NCBI GenBank assembly: GCA_019247975.1 | Contig: JAFBAD010000039.1 | Span: 1-13,259, forward strand | Source: Acidimicrobiia bacterium | GTDB taxonomy: Bacteria > Actinomycetota > Acidimicrobiia > Acidimicrobiales > Iamiaceae | DNA: 13,259 nt | Direction: 5' to 3' | Part shown: positions 1 through 7,359 of the stretch, in pieces | Position numbering within the stretch: the stretch's first letter is position 1 | Layout of the letters: each line of letters opens with the position of its first letter | Translations under genes and position numbers: made by a program | Notes under the pieces: model-generated | Seen by the model: only the letters and a program-made list of their open reading frames with translations | Database searches by the model: none | Told to the model about the DNA's origin: nothing

Positions 1-61
1 GCAGGAAGATCTGCAGCTGGTCCTCGTGCATCGGCTGATCGGTGTTCGTGGTCTCGGCCAT
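1..61 (-). CDS. 5' end of an unidentified protein (partial, runs off the left edge)
   Basis: Only the first 20 codons are in the window. They read MAETTNTDQPMHEDQLQIFL, with the ATG at 61-59 and the frame open to the edge. The start is supported by a purine-rich Shine-Dalgarno sequence, GGGGGAG, at 71-65, three bases before the ATG and the best ribosome binding site in this part of the window. The visible segment is polar and acidic, with no signal peptide or membrane segment, so the protein is probably cytoplasmic. I do not recognise the family from 20 residues. It diverges from the plus-strand gene pair that begins at 180, so the 118 bp between them should hold promoters for both. Confidence 0.6.
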   Translation of the reverse strand, partial: MAETTNTDQPMHEDQLQIFL

Positions 62-117
62 GGTCTCCCCCTGGTGTCGAGGTGGTTCGGAAGGTGGCCA
101 CACCGTGCGCTCCCGCC

Positions 118-146
118 CTTGGAACCCTCGTGGGAGGCGCTCCAAG
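118..146. repeat. Small inverted repeat in the divergent promoter gap
   Basis: CTTGGA (118-123) and TCCAAG (141-146) are perfect inverse complements. Inside them CCTC (126-129) pairs with GAGG (134-137), giving a nested stem with a four-base loop. It lies in the 118 bp gap (62-179) between two divergent genes, where an operator or a 5' leader hairpin would be expected. Short repeats are common by chance in DNA this GC-rich. I found no convincing -35/-10 pair around it. Confidence 0.25.
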
Positions 147-179
147 CCGATTCCATGAGCCCGCGCCGACGATCTCGAC

Positions 180-524
180 ATGGCCGCACCGACGACGATG
201 ACCAGGGTCCTCACCTCCGCCGACGGCCGCGTCGTGACCGTCGTGCTCGAGGACCTGGCCGGCGACGACGGCGCGCCGCTCGGCTCGGCAGTCGTCGAGC
301 TGCCGCCGGGCCGCGCCGGACGGCTGGTCGAGCTGACCGGTGGCGCCGGGTTGACCGCCCGCCTGCTGCAGGGGTGCGCCGACCACCTCCGGGCGATCGG
401 CCGGCTCCGCCTGACCGCGTCGTGCGACCCGCGTCGACGGGCCGAGCTCGACGGGTTCCAGGCGGCCGGCTTCCGTCCCGTGCGCGAGGACGCCGGCCGA
501 GTCGACCTGATCCTCGAGCTCTGA
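180..524 (+). CDS. Small hypothetical protein, possibly a degenerate GNAT-like domain
   Basis: This is a 114-residue protein of unknown function. Its second half (about residues 55-114) has the look of the end of a GNAT acetyltransferase: a helix (LLQGCADHLRAIG), a strand (LRLTASCD), a helix, then GFRPV followed by a closing strand (VDLILEL). The first half could supply GNAT-like strands (VVTVVLEDL, GSAVVELPPG). The R/Q-x-x-G-x-G/A acetyl-CoA loop is not visible and the protein is short for the family (usually 140-180 residues), so activity is doubtful. No signal peptide or membrane segment is seen. The start is uncertain: ATG 180 and ATG 198 are both in frame and neither has a clear Shine-Dalgarno sequence. 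It ends 20 bp before the BTAD regulator on the same strand, so the two are probably co-transcribed. The fold assignment is inference. Confidence 0.6.
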   Translation: MAAPTTMTRVLTSADGRVVTVVLEDLAGDDGAPLGSAVVELPPGRAGRLVELTGGAGLTARLLQGCADHLRAIGRLRLTASCDPRRRAELDGFQAAGFRPVREDAGRVDLILEL

Positions 525-544
525 CCGCTTCCTAGAGTTTGCCG

Positions 545-3500
545 ATGTCCGTCGTCGACTTCGCCGTCCTCGGCCCGCTCGAGGTGCGCCGCGACGGTCA
601 GGTCCTCGATCTCGGCGGTCCCCGGCAACGGGCCGTGCTCGCGTTCCTGCTCACCCACCGGCGCGAGCCGGTCTCGCTCGACCGGATGATCGACGAGCTG
701 TGGGGCGAGGACGCGCCGCCGAAGGCGACCGCGTCCCTGCAGGCGTACGTGTCGAACCTCCGGCGCGTACTCGAGCCCGATCGACCGCCACGCGCGCCTG
801 CGCAGCTGCTCGTGAGCCGACCCCCCGGCTACGCGCTCGACGTCGGCGACGACCGGCTCGACGCGCTGCGCTTCGAGCGGGCGGCCGACGCGGCGCGCGA
901 CGCGCTCACCTCGGGCGACCCGGCCGGCGCGCTCGAGCACGCGGCCCGAGGGCTGGACGAGTGGCGGGGCGAGGTCCTCGCCGACTTCCCCTACGACGAC
1001 TTCGCCGATGCCGAGCGAGGCCGGCTCACCGATCGGCGCGTCGTGCTGGAACAGGACCGCGCTGCGGCGCTGCTCGCGCTCGACCGACCCGACGAGGCCG
1101 CAGCGTTGGCCGAGACGCTGACGACCGACCACCCGCTGCGCGAGCAGGCGTGGGAGCTGCTCATGCTCGCCCGCTACCGGTCGGGCCGCCAGGCCGACGC
1201 GCTGCGGGCCTTCCAGGACGCGCGCCGCGTGCTCGGCGAGGAGCTCGGCCTCGACCCGGGACCCGGCCTCCGTCGCCTCGAACAGCAGATCCTCGACCAC
1301 GACCCGTCCCTCGACCGAGCGGCCGGGCGGGCGGCCGTCGCCGCTGCACCATCCGAGCCGGCCCCGGCGCCGGCTGTGCTCACCGGGCCGCTCCTCGTCG
1401 GCCGGGCCGAGGAGGTCGACCGGCTGCGGGCCGCGATCGACGCGGCTGCCGCCGGACGGACGACGTTCGCGGTCATCTCCGGCGAGGCCGGCATCGGCAA
1501 GACGACCCTCGTCCGCGCCGCCGGTGCAGGGTCGCCCCGCGTGCTGTGGGGCCGGAGCCAGGAGCAGGCCAGCGACGGAGCGCTGTGGCCCTGGCGGCAG
1601 GTCGTGCAGGCGATCGCCGGCGAGGGAGCGGGCGCGGCCGGGGTGCTGCTCGACTCCGCACCCGGCCAGGGCATCGGCGCGTCGGCGGACCGGCTCCAGG
1701 TGTACGACGCGGTCGGCCGGCTGCTGACCAGCGCGGCGGCCGACGAGCCCCTGGTCGTCGTGCTCGAGGACATCCACTGGGCCGACGCCGACTCGCTGCG
1801 CCTGCTCGACTACCTCGCCACCGAGCTGCACGACGCCGCGGTGGCGGTCGTCGTCACCGTGCGCCCCGACGAGGCGCAACCGGGCACCGCGGTGGCAGGG
1901 ACGCTGGCCGCGCTCGCCCGCCGCGCCGACCTCGTGCGTGTGGAGCTGACCGGGCTCGGCCCCGAGCACATGCGGACGTTCGCGCTCGAGGTCGGCGGAC
2001 TCGACCTCGACGCAGCGGCCGCCGACTCGTTGCACGGGCGCACCTCGGGCAACCCGTTCTTCCTCACCGAGCTCGTACGGCTCCTCAGCGCGGAGCGGGG
2101 ACGACGGCACGAGCCGATCAGCACCACCGCCGTGCCGGCCAGCGTCCGCGACGTCGTGCGGCGGCGGGTCGAGCGCCTCCCCGACGACTCCCGCACGGTG
2201 CTCAGCGTCGCCGCGGTCGCCGGCGCGGCAGTGGGCATCGACGTGCTGGCACAGGCATGCGCCATCGACGCGGACGCGGTGCTCGACGCGCTCGAACCGC
2301 CGTTCCTCACCGGGCTCGTCGAGGAAGCCGGAGCAGGCGGCGAACAGGTCCGCTTCGCGCACGCGCTCGTCGCGGAGACGCTGAGCGTCGACCTGCCGAC
2401 CGTGCGCAGACGTCGCCTCCACGGTCGCATCGCGGACGCGATCGAGGTGGTGCACGCCCATGCGCTCGACGACCACCTCGCCTCGCTCGCCCACCACCAC
2501 GGGCAGGCGGCCGCGATCGGTCACGCCGGCGCGGCCACCCGCTTCGCGCTGCTCGCAGCAGAGCAGGCCGAACGGCGTGGCGCGGTCATCGAGGCGGCCC
2601 GGCTGCGCAACGACGCGTGCACGACAGCCGAGCTCGATGCGTCGTCGACCCCCGAGCAGCGCCTCGACCTGGCGCTCGGAGCGGCGACCGCGCTCGGGAG
2701 GTCCGGCGACGCGCGCGTGCGAGAGCGGGTGGTCGATGCGATCGACCGCGCCGAGGCGCTCGGCGACGTCGTGTCGATGGCGCGCGCCGCGCTCTCGCTC
2801 GTCGGTCACGGCACCACGTGGACGTGGGCCGACATGCGCACCCGCCACCAGGACGTCATCACGCGCCTCGAGCGCACGCTCGCCGCGCTCGGCGAGGGCG
2901 ACGGTCACGACCGGGCTCGCGTCCTCGGCATCCTCGCCCTCGGCGTCTACACCGACCAGCGGGAGCTGGCGCTCCGGCTCGGTGACGAGTCGGTGGAGAT
3001 GGCCCGCCGCATCGGTGACGACCACCTCGTCGGCGAGTGCCTCGCCACCCAACTCGTCATCCTCAACGACATGGACCAGGCCCGCCGGCGGGCGGCGCTG
3101 GCCGACGAGCTGATCGAGCTCGGCGACCGCATCGGTCGACCGGAGCTGGTGCTGTCGGGCCTCGCCTGCAGGATCGACTACGACCTGATCGAAGGCGCGC
3201 TCGAGCGGGCCGACGCGACGTACGCACGAGGTCTGGTCGTGCTCGAGCAGTACCCGAACCCGCAGGCCCAGATGCAGCTCGCGATGTATCCGCCCCGGCG
3301 CCACCTCGTGGCCGGCCGCTTCGACGAGGCCGAGGCGGCCAACGAGCGGTCCTACGAGCTCCGACGTCTGCTCACCGTGTGGTGGGGTGCGGAGGAGGCG
3401 TACTTCTCGCTCCTCTTCGACATCCGCCGGGAGCAGGGTCGCCTCGGCGAGCTGGTGCCCTGGCTCGACTTCCTCGGCGACGAGCGCGTCCTGATCGGCA

Positions 3501-3964
3501 ACATCCGCGTCCAGGCACTCGTCGAGGACGGCCAGCTCGACGCAGCGCGCGAGCGGCTCGCCACGAGTGGCCTCCGCCGGCCGGTCGAGGACTGGTGGTG
3601 GATCGCCGAGGCGGTCACCGCGACGGAGGTGGTGTGCGAGCTCGGCGACCGCAGCATGGGCGCCGAGCTGTTCGAGCAGCTGCTGCCGTTCGCCGGCTGG
3701 CTCAGCTGCAACGGGTCGATCACCGTCGCGCCGCCGATCGATCTCTACCTCGGACGGCTGGCGCTGCTCCTCGATGATCGCGAGGCCGCGATCGCCTACC
3801 TCCGGGCCGCCCTCGACCTCGCACAGCGGATCGGCGCACCGCCGTTCGAGGCGCAGGCCGCCGTCCACCTCGGCCGCGTCCTCGGCGACGCCGACCTCTT
3901 GGCCCGGGCCGCCGCCCTCGCGGAGGAGCTCGGCATGGCCCGCGTGGCGAAATTGGCCCGTTGA
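545..3964 (+). CDS. AfsR/SARP-like BTAD transcriptional regulator with STAND-type ATPase and TPR-like C-terminus
   Basis: This is a large cytoplasmic regulator of 1140 residues. Residues 1-100 are an OmpR-type winged helix, opening FAVLGPLEVRRDG and continuing with PRQRAVLAFLL and LQAYVSNLRRVLEP. Residues 105-255 are the bacterial transcriptional activator (BTAD) helical domain, ending near EELGLDPGPGLRRLE. After an Ala/Pro linker comes an AAA_16/STAND NTPase with Walker A GEAGIGKTT (313-321, Lys319) and Walker B LVVVLEDIHWAD (403-414). The remaining 600 or so residues are Ala/Leu/Arg-rich helical repeats of TPR type, the usual ligand- or partner-sensing part. No C-terminal LuxR-type helix-turn-helix is present. 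I chose ATG 545 over the in-frame TTG 539 because AGAG at 534-537 is 7 bases from the ATG and only 1 from the TTG. In the family, nucleotide binding switches the DNA-binding end. The target genes cannot be read from the sequence. Confidence 0.9.
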   Translation: MSVVDFAVLGPLEVRRDGQVLDLGGPRQRAVLAFLLTHRREPVSLDRMIDELWGEDAPPKATASLQAYVSNLRRVLEPDRPPRAPAQLLVSRPPGYALDVGDDRLDALRFERAADAARDALTSGDPAGALEHAARGLDEWRGEVLADFPYDDFADAERGRLTDRRVVLEQDRAAALLALDRPDEAAALAETLTTDHPLREQAWELLMLARYRSGRQADALRAFQDARRVLGEELGLDPGPGLRRLEQQILDHDPSLDRAAGRAAVAAAPSEPAPAPAVLTGPLLVGRAEEVDRLRAAIDAAAAGRTTFAVISGEAGIGKTTLVRAAGAGSPRVLWGRSQEQASDGALWPWRQVVQAIAGEGAGAAGVLLDSAPGQGIGASADRLQVYDAVGRLLTSAAADEPLVVVLEDIHWADADSLRLLDYLATELHDAAVAVVVTVRPDEAQPGTAVAGTLAALARRADLVRVELTGLGPEHMRTFALEVGGLDLDAAAADSLHGRTSGNPFFLTELVRLLSAERGRRHEPISTTAVPASVRDVVRRRVERLPDDSRTVLSVAAVAGAAVGIDVLAQACAIDADAVLDALEPPFLTGLVEEAGAGGEQVRFAHALVAETLSVDLPTVRRRRLHGRIADAIEVVHAHALDDHLASLAHHHGQAAAIGHAGAATRFALLAAEQAERRGAVIEAARLRNDACTTAELDASSTPEQRLDLALGAATALGRSGDARVRERVVDAIDRAEALGDVVSMARAALSLVGHGTTWTWADMRTRHQDVITRLERTLAALGEGDGHDRARVLGILALGVYTDQRELALRLGDESVEMARRIGDDHLVGECLATQLVILNDMDQARRRAALADELIELGDRIGRPELVLSGLACRIDYDLIEGALERADATYARGLVVLEQYPNPQAQMQLAMYPPRRHLVAGRFDEAEAANERSYELRRLLTVWWGAEEAYFSLLFDIRREQGRLGELVPWLDFLGDERVLIGNIRVQALVEDGQLDAARERLATSGLRRPVEDWWWIAEAVTATEVVCELGDRSMGAELFEQLLPFAGWLSCNGSITVAPPIDLYLGRLALLLDDREAAIAYLRAALDLAQRIGAPPFEAQAAVHLGRVLGDADLLARAAALAEELGMARVAKLAR

Positions 3965-3998
3965 GCCGCGCTCTGCGCTCCTGATCCGGCCAATTTCG
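3948..3998. terminator. Hairpin across the convergent gap, probable bidirectional terminator
   Basis: A perfect 11 bp inverted repeat, CGAAATTGGCC (3948-3958) and GGCCAATTTCG (3988-3998), encloses a 29-base loop. The loop itself contains GAGC-CGC-GCTC (3963-3973). The left arm lies in the last codons of the BTAD gene and the right arm stops 5 bases before the stop codon of the opposing aldehyde dehydrogenase-like gene. The structure therefore fills the gap and reads the same way for both transcripts. On each strand the stem ends with TTT but no longer T-run follows, so it is not a canonical intrinsic terminator. The terminator role is inferred from position. Confidence 0.55.
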
Positions 3999-4003
3999 GG
4001 TTG

Positions 4004-4879
4004 TCAGACGCCCATGGGGTGCCAGACGGTCTTCGTCTCGCAGAAGGCGAGGATGCGGCGGGGGCCGTCGGGGGTGGCGGTCCAGTCGGGCTCGGCGGCC
4101 GGGGACCGGAGCACCCGCTTGGTGTTCTCCGCGGCGCGGACCTCGAGGTCGACGGCCAGGTCGGTATCGCCGGCCGCGCCGGTGAGGTCGATCGCGTTGA
4201 CGTCGAGGTGGTCGGCCAGCCACGGCCCGAGCTCGGCGGCGTGACCGGTGAGGACGTTGACCACGCCACCGGGCACGTCGGAGGTGGCCAGCACCTCCGA
4301 CAGCGTCACCGCCGGCAGCGGACGGTCGGCCGAGGTGACCACGACGACCGTGTTGCCGACGCAGACGATCGGCGCGACGACCGACACCAGGCCGAGCAGG
4401 CTCGACGACTGCGGTGCGAGGGCGGCGACGACGCCGGTGGGCTCGGGCGTCGAGAAGTTGAAGTACGGACCGGCCACCGGGTTCGCCGAGCCCGCGACCT
4501 GCGCGACCTTGTCCGTCCAGCCGGCGTACCAGACCCAGCGGTCGATGGCGGCGTCGACGGCGGCGGTCGCCTTCGCCCGGCCGCCGCCCTCGGCTGCGAG
4601 CACCTCCTCGACGAACTGGTCGCGGCGACCCTCCATGAGCTCGGCCACCCGGTACAGCACCTGGCCGCGGTTGTAGGCGGTCGCGCCGGACCACCCGTCG
4701 AACGCCTTCCGGGCCGCGACGACCGCGTCGCGCGCGTCCTTGCGCGACGCGTGCGACGCGTTGGCGAGGAAGCGGCCGCGGCTATCGGCCACCGCGTAGC
4801 TCCGGCCGGACTCCGACCGCGGGAACGCGCCGCCGATGTACAGCTTGTAGGTCTTGCGGACGTCGAGGCGGCCGGCCAT
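4004..4879 (-). CDS. Truncated, catalytically dead aldehyde dehydrogenase-like protein (ALDH16 C-terminal-domain-like)
   Basis: This is a 291-residue aldehyde dehydrogenase homologue, against about 480 for a full enzyme. It aligns by eye with the NAD-binding half of the neighbouring ALDH: YIGGAF near residue 14, a WVWYAGWTDK segment (115-124), VGNTVVVV (174-181) and DVPGGVVNVLTG (201-212). The PWN motif has become PQS (156-158). Sequence homologous to the catalytic domain is missing, with no GQxCxAG Cys segment and no LELGGK Glu. Both ends look intact: it starts at an ATG overlapping the previous stop (TGATG) and ends at TGA 4006-4004 just before the hairpin. A decaying gene is therefore less likely than a specialised non-catalytic subunit. 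ALDH16 proteins carry an extra C-terminal Rossmann-like domain that packs like a second ALDH subunit, and this gene could be that domain encoded separately. The subunit role is inference. Confidence 0.8.
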   Translation of the reverse strand: MAGRLDVRKTYKLYIGGAFPRSESGRSYAVADSRGRFLANASHASRKDARDAVVAARKAFDGWSGATAYNRGQVLYRVAELMEGRRDQFVEEVLAAEGGGRAKATAAVDAAIDRWVWYAGWTDKVAQVAGSANPVAGPYFNFSTPEPTGVVAALAPQSSSLLGLVSVVAPIVCVGNTVVVVTSADRPLPAVTLSEVLATSDVPGGVVNVLTGHAAELGPWLADHLDVNAIDLTGAAGDTDLAVDLEVRAAENTKRVLRSPAAEPDWTATPDGPRRILAFCETKTVWHPMGV

Positions 4880-6357
4880 CAGGCGTCGGCGCCGGTGCGC
4901 AGGTAGGCGGCGAGTCCGTGACGGCCGCCCTCGCGGCCGAAGCCGGACTCCTTGTAGCCGCCGAACGGCGAGGCCGGGTCGAAGCGGTTGAACGTGTTCG
5001 CCCACACCACGCCGGCCCGCAGCCTCTGGGCCATCCAGAGGATGCGTGACCCCTTCTCGGTCCAGACGCCGGCCGACAAGCCGTAGGGCGTGTTGTTCGC
5101 CTTGGCCACCGCCTCCGAGGGCGTGCGGAACGTGAGCACCGACACCACCGGTCCGAAGATCTCCTCGCGGGCGATGCGGTGGCTCTGCGCGACGCCGGTG
5201 AACACGGTCGGGGCGTGCCACCAGCCCCGCTCGGGCAGCCGGCACTCGGGCTGCCACATGACCGCGCCTTCGGCCTGGCCCGCGTCGACCAAGGCCGTGA
5301 TGCGGTCGAGCTGCTCGGCCGAGTTGATCGCACCGATGTCGGTGTTCTTGTCGAGCGGATCGCCCAGGCGCAGCGTGCGCAGCCGGCGCTTCAGGCGGGC
5401 CACGACCGCGTCGTGCACCGACTCCTGCACGAGCAGGCGCGAGCCGGCGCAGCAGACGTGGCCCTGGTTGAAGAAGATGCCGTTGACGATGCCCTCGATC
5501 GCCTGATCGACCGGCGCGTCGTCGAAGATGACGTTCGCGGCCTTGCCGCCGAGCTCGAGCGTGAGCCGCTTGCCCGTGCCGGCCAGCGCCCGCTGGATGC
5601 TCCGGCCCACCTCGGTCGAGCCGGTGAACGCGACCTTGTCGACCCCGGGGTGCTCGACGAGCGCCCGGCCGGTCTCCCCCGCGCCGGTCACGATGTTGAC
5701 GACGCCCGCGGGGAGCTCGGCCTGCCGGCAGATGTCCGCGAACGCGAGCGCGGTCAGCGGCGTGGTCTCGGCCGGCTTGAGGACCACCGTGTTGCCACAG
5801 GCGAGGGCGGGCGCGATCTTCCACGCCAGCATCAGGAGCGGGAAGTTCCACGGGATGATCTGCCCGGCGACGCCGAGCGGTTGCGGGTCGGGGCCGTAGC
5901 CCGCCCAGGCCAGCTTGTCGGCCCAGCCCGCGTGGTGGAAGAAGTGGGCGGCGACGAGCGGCAGGTCGACGTCGCGCGTCTCGCGGATCGGCTTGCCGTT
6001 GTCGATCGACTCGAGCACGGCGAGCTCGCGTGATCGTTCCTGGAGCAGCCGCGCGATGCGGAACAGGTACTTGCCCCGCTCCGCACCCGGGAGCTTGGAC
6101 CAGCGGATGAACGCGCGCCGCGCCGCGCGCACGGCCTTGTCGACGTCGGCCGCGCCGGCTTCGGCCACCTCGGCGAGCGGCTCGCCGGTGGACGGGTCGA
6201 CGGTGGTGAAGCGACGGCCGTCGATCGGTGCGACGAAGTCGCCGCCGATGAACAGGTCGTAGCTCGCCTCGATCGTGGCCAGCGTGCGGGCCTCGGGTGC
6301 GGGTGCGTAGTCCCACGTGGGCGTGACCAGGTCCGGAACCTGGGTTGTGACAGCCAT
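4879..6357 (-). CDS. NAD(P)-dependent aldehyde dehydrogenase (catalytic partner)
   Basis: This is a full-length ALDH-family enzyme (492 residues) that oxidises an aldehyde to its carboxylate in the cytoplasm. Landmarks are IIPWNFPLLM (167-176, Asn171), the cofactor segment GNTVVLKPAE (188-197), FTGSTEVG (244-251), the general base Glu268 in LELGGK, the catalytic Cys302 in GHVCCAGSR, EEIFGP (398-403), and PFGGYKESGFGRE near the end. The start ATG at 6357-6355 overlaps the deoC stop (TGATG), and its own stop overlaps the next start in the same way. Translation of all three genes is therefore probably coupled. DeoC releases acetaldehyde, so acetaldehyde is the likely substrate, although the family is broad and specificity cannot be read from motifs. 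The N-terminus has about 30 residues before the usual YDLFIGGDF start of the fold. The truncated downstream homologue suggests a two-gene ALDH16. Confidence 0.93.
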   Translation of the reverse strand: MAVTTQVPDLVTPTWDYAPAPEARTLATIEASYDLFIGGDFVAPIDGRRFTTVDPSTGEPLAEVAEAGAADVDKAVRAARRAFIRWSKLPGAERGKYLFRIARLLQERSRELAVLESIDNGKPIRETRDVDLPLVAAHFFHHAGWADKLAWAGYGPDPQPLGVAGQIIPWNFPLLMLAWKIAPALACGNTVVLKPAETTPLTALAFADICRQAELPAGVVNIVTGAGETGRALVEHPGVDKVAFTGSTEVGRSIQRALAGTGKRLTLELGGKAANVIFDDAPVDQAIEGIVNGIFFNQGHVCCAGSRLLVQESVHDAVVARLKRRLRTLRLGDPLDKNTDIGAINSAEQLDRITALVDAGQAEGAVMWQPECRLPERGWWHAPTVFTGVAQSHRIAREEIFGPVVSVLTFRTPSEAVAKANNTPYGLSAGVWTEKGSRILWMAQRLRAGVVWANTFNRFDPASPFGGYKESGFGREGGRHGLAAYLRTGADA

Positions 6358-7334
6358 CAGTCGAGCGTCACGCGGTCGGCGGAGTGGTAGCGGCCGGTGC
6401 GCTGGAACGCCCGCTGCATCAGCACGTCGTTGAGGAGCGACGAGGCGCCGAAGCGGAACCGGTCGGGCCGCAGCCACTCGACGCCCGCCGTCTCGTGCAC
6501 GAGCACGAGGTAGCGGACCGCTTCCTTCGAGGTGCGGATGCCGCCGGCCACCTTCACGCCGACGACGGTGCCGGTGGCTTCCGCGAAGTCGCGCACCGCT
6601 TCGAGCATCACGAGCGTGACCGGCGGCGTGGCGGACTGCGCGGCCTTGCCGGTCGACGTCTTGATGAAGTCGGCGCCGCCGGCCATCGCCAGCCACGAGG
6701 CCCGCCGCACGTTGTCGAGCGTCGCGAGCTCACCGGTCTCGAGGATCACCTTGAGGTGCGCGCGCCCGCAGGCCTGCTTCACCGCGCGGATCTCCTCCAG
6801 CACGACGCTGTAGCGGCCGGCGAGGAACGCGCCGCGATCGATCACCATGTCGACCTCGTCGGCGCCGGCGTCGACCGCGCTCGCGACATCGGCCAGCTTC
6901 ACCTCGAGACTGGCCCGGCCCGACGGGAACGCAGTGGCCACCGACGCGACCGCCACGCTGCTCCCGGCGACCGCCCGCTTCGCCACCGCGACGAGGTCGG
7001 GGTACACGCACACCGCGGCGACGCTCGGGCAGGTCGGGTCGCCGGGCTCGGGCTGCACCGCCTTCGCGCTCATGGCCCGCACCTTGCCGGGGGTGTCCGC
7101 ACCCTCGAGCGTGGTGAGGTCGGTCATCGCCACGATCATGTCGAGGGCCCAGCGCTTGGCGTCCTTCTTGATCGAGCGCGTCGCGAGGCCGGCCGCCCGC
7201 GCCTCGGCGCCGACCTGGTCGACGCCGGGAAGGCCGTGCAGGAAGCGGCGCAGCGCCGAGTCGGATGCGGTCGCGGCCGCCAGATCGCCGATCGCATCCG
7301 GCGCGACGAACGGCGCGACGGCGGATGAGCTCAC
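6357..7334 (-). CDS. deoC: Deoxyribose-phosphate aldolase (DERA)
   Basis: This class I aldolase cleaves 2-deoxyribose-5-phosphate to glyceraldehyde-3-phosphate and acetaldehyde, the committed step of deoxynucleoside sugar catabolism. With the GTG start at 7334 it has 325 residues, the longer actinobacterial form. Catalytic motifs are complete: Schiff-base Lys225 in DFIKTSTGK, the second active-site Lys261 in GVKVAGGIRT, and Asp162 in ADEVDMVID. The N-terminal TDLTTLEGADT and the Cys-Pro-Ser of TCPSVAAVCVYPDLV are also typical. An upstream in-frame ATG at 7361 would add 9 residues but would overlap the divergent upp start. GTG 7334 leaves a 25 bp gap with a centred palindrome, so I prefer it. 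No Shine-Dalgarno sequence is seen for either start, suggesting leaderless or short-leader mRNA. The stop overlaps the ALDH start (TGATG). Confidence 0.93.
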   Translation of the reverse strand: MSSSAVAPFVAPDAIGDLAAATASDSALRRFLHGLPGVDQVGAEARAAGLATRSIKKDAKRWALDMIVAMTDLTTLEGADTPGKVRAMSAKAVQPEPGDPTCPSVAAVCVYPDLVAVAKRAVAGSSVAVASVATAFPSGRASLEVKLADVASAVDAGADEVDMVIDRGAFLAGRYSVVLEEIRAVKQACGRAHLKVILETGELATLDNVRRASWLAMAGGADFIKTSTGKAAQSATPPVTLVMLEAVRDFAEATGTVVGVKVAGGIRTSKEAVRYLVLVHETAGVEWLRPDRFRFGASSLLNDVLMQRAFQRTGRYHSADRVTLD

Positions 7335-7339
7335 CCGGT

Positions 7340-7354
7340 CATCGTGCCACGATG
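7340..7354. promoter_or_regulatory. Perfect palindrome centred between deoC and upp: candidate operator or symmetric promoter
   Basis: CATCGTG (7340-7346) and CACGATG (7348-7354) form perfect 7 bp arms around a single C at 7347. With deoC starting at GTG 7334 and upp at ATG 7360, the gap is 7335-7359 and its centre is also 7347, so the palindrome is exactly centred. Each arm places CACGAT 6 bases before the start codon on its own strand, where a -10 element of a leaderless transcript would lie. It matches TANNNT only at the second and last bases. A dimeric regulator's operator, a symmetric bidirectional -10, or both would fit. Function is inferred. Confidence 0.45.
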
Positions 7355-7359
7355 CGTCC

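Noticed and set aside
119..146. TTGGAA (119-124) as a -35 or ECF-type promoter element for the gene at 180
   Set aside because: No acceptable -10 sequence appears at 16-19 bp spacing.
700..2985. A 761-codon plus-strand open frame inside the BTAD gene
   Set aside because: The product is almost entirely Arg, Ala, Gly and Pro with no motif, as expected for an out-of-frame reading of GC-rich coding DNA. The overlapping frame has clear winged-helix, BTAD and Walker motifs.
4004..4879. Reading the truncated ALDH gene as a frameshifted remnant of one long ALDH
   Set aside because: The upstream ALDH is complete by itself, including its C-terminal GGYKESG segment. The second gene restarts at the ALDH N-terminal region, so this is a tandem pair and not one broken gene.
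4001..4906. A 301-codon plus-strand open frame opposite the ALDH-like gene
   Set aside because: It is biased Arg/Gly/Val/Asp composition without motifs, and the minus strand has clear ALDH homology.
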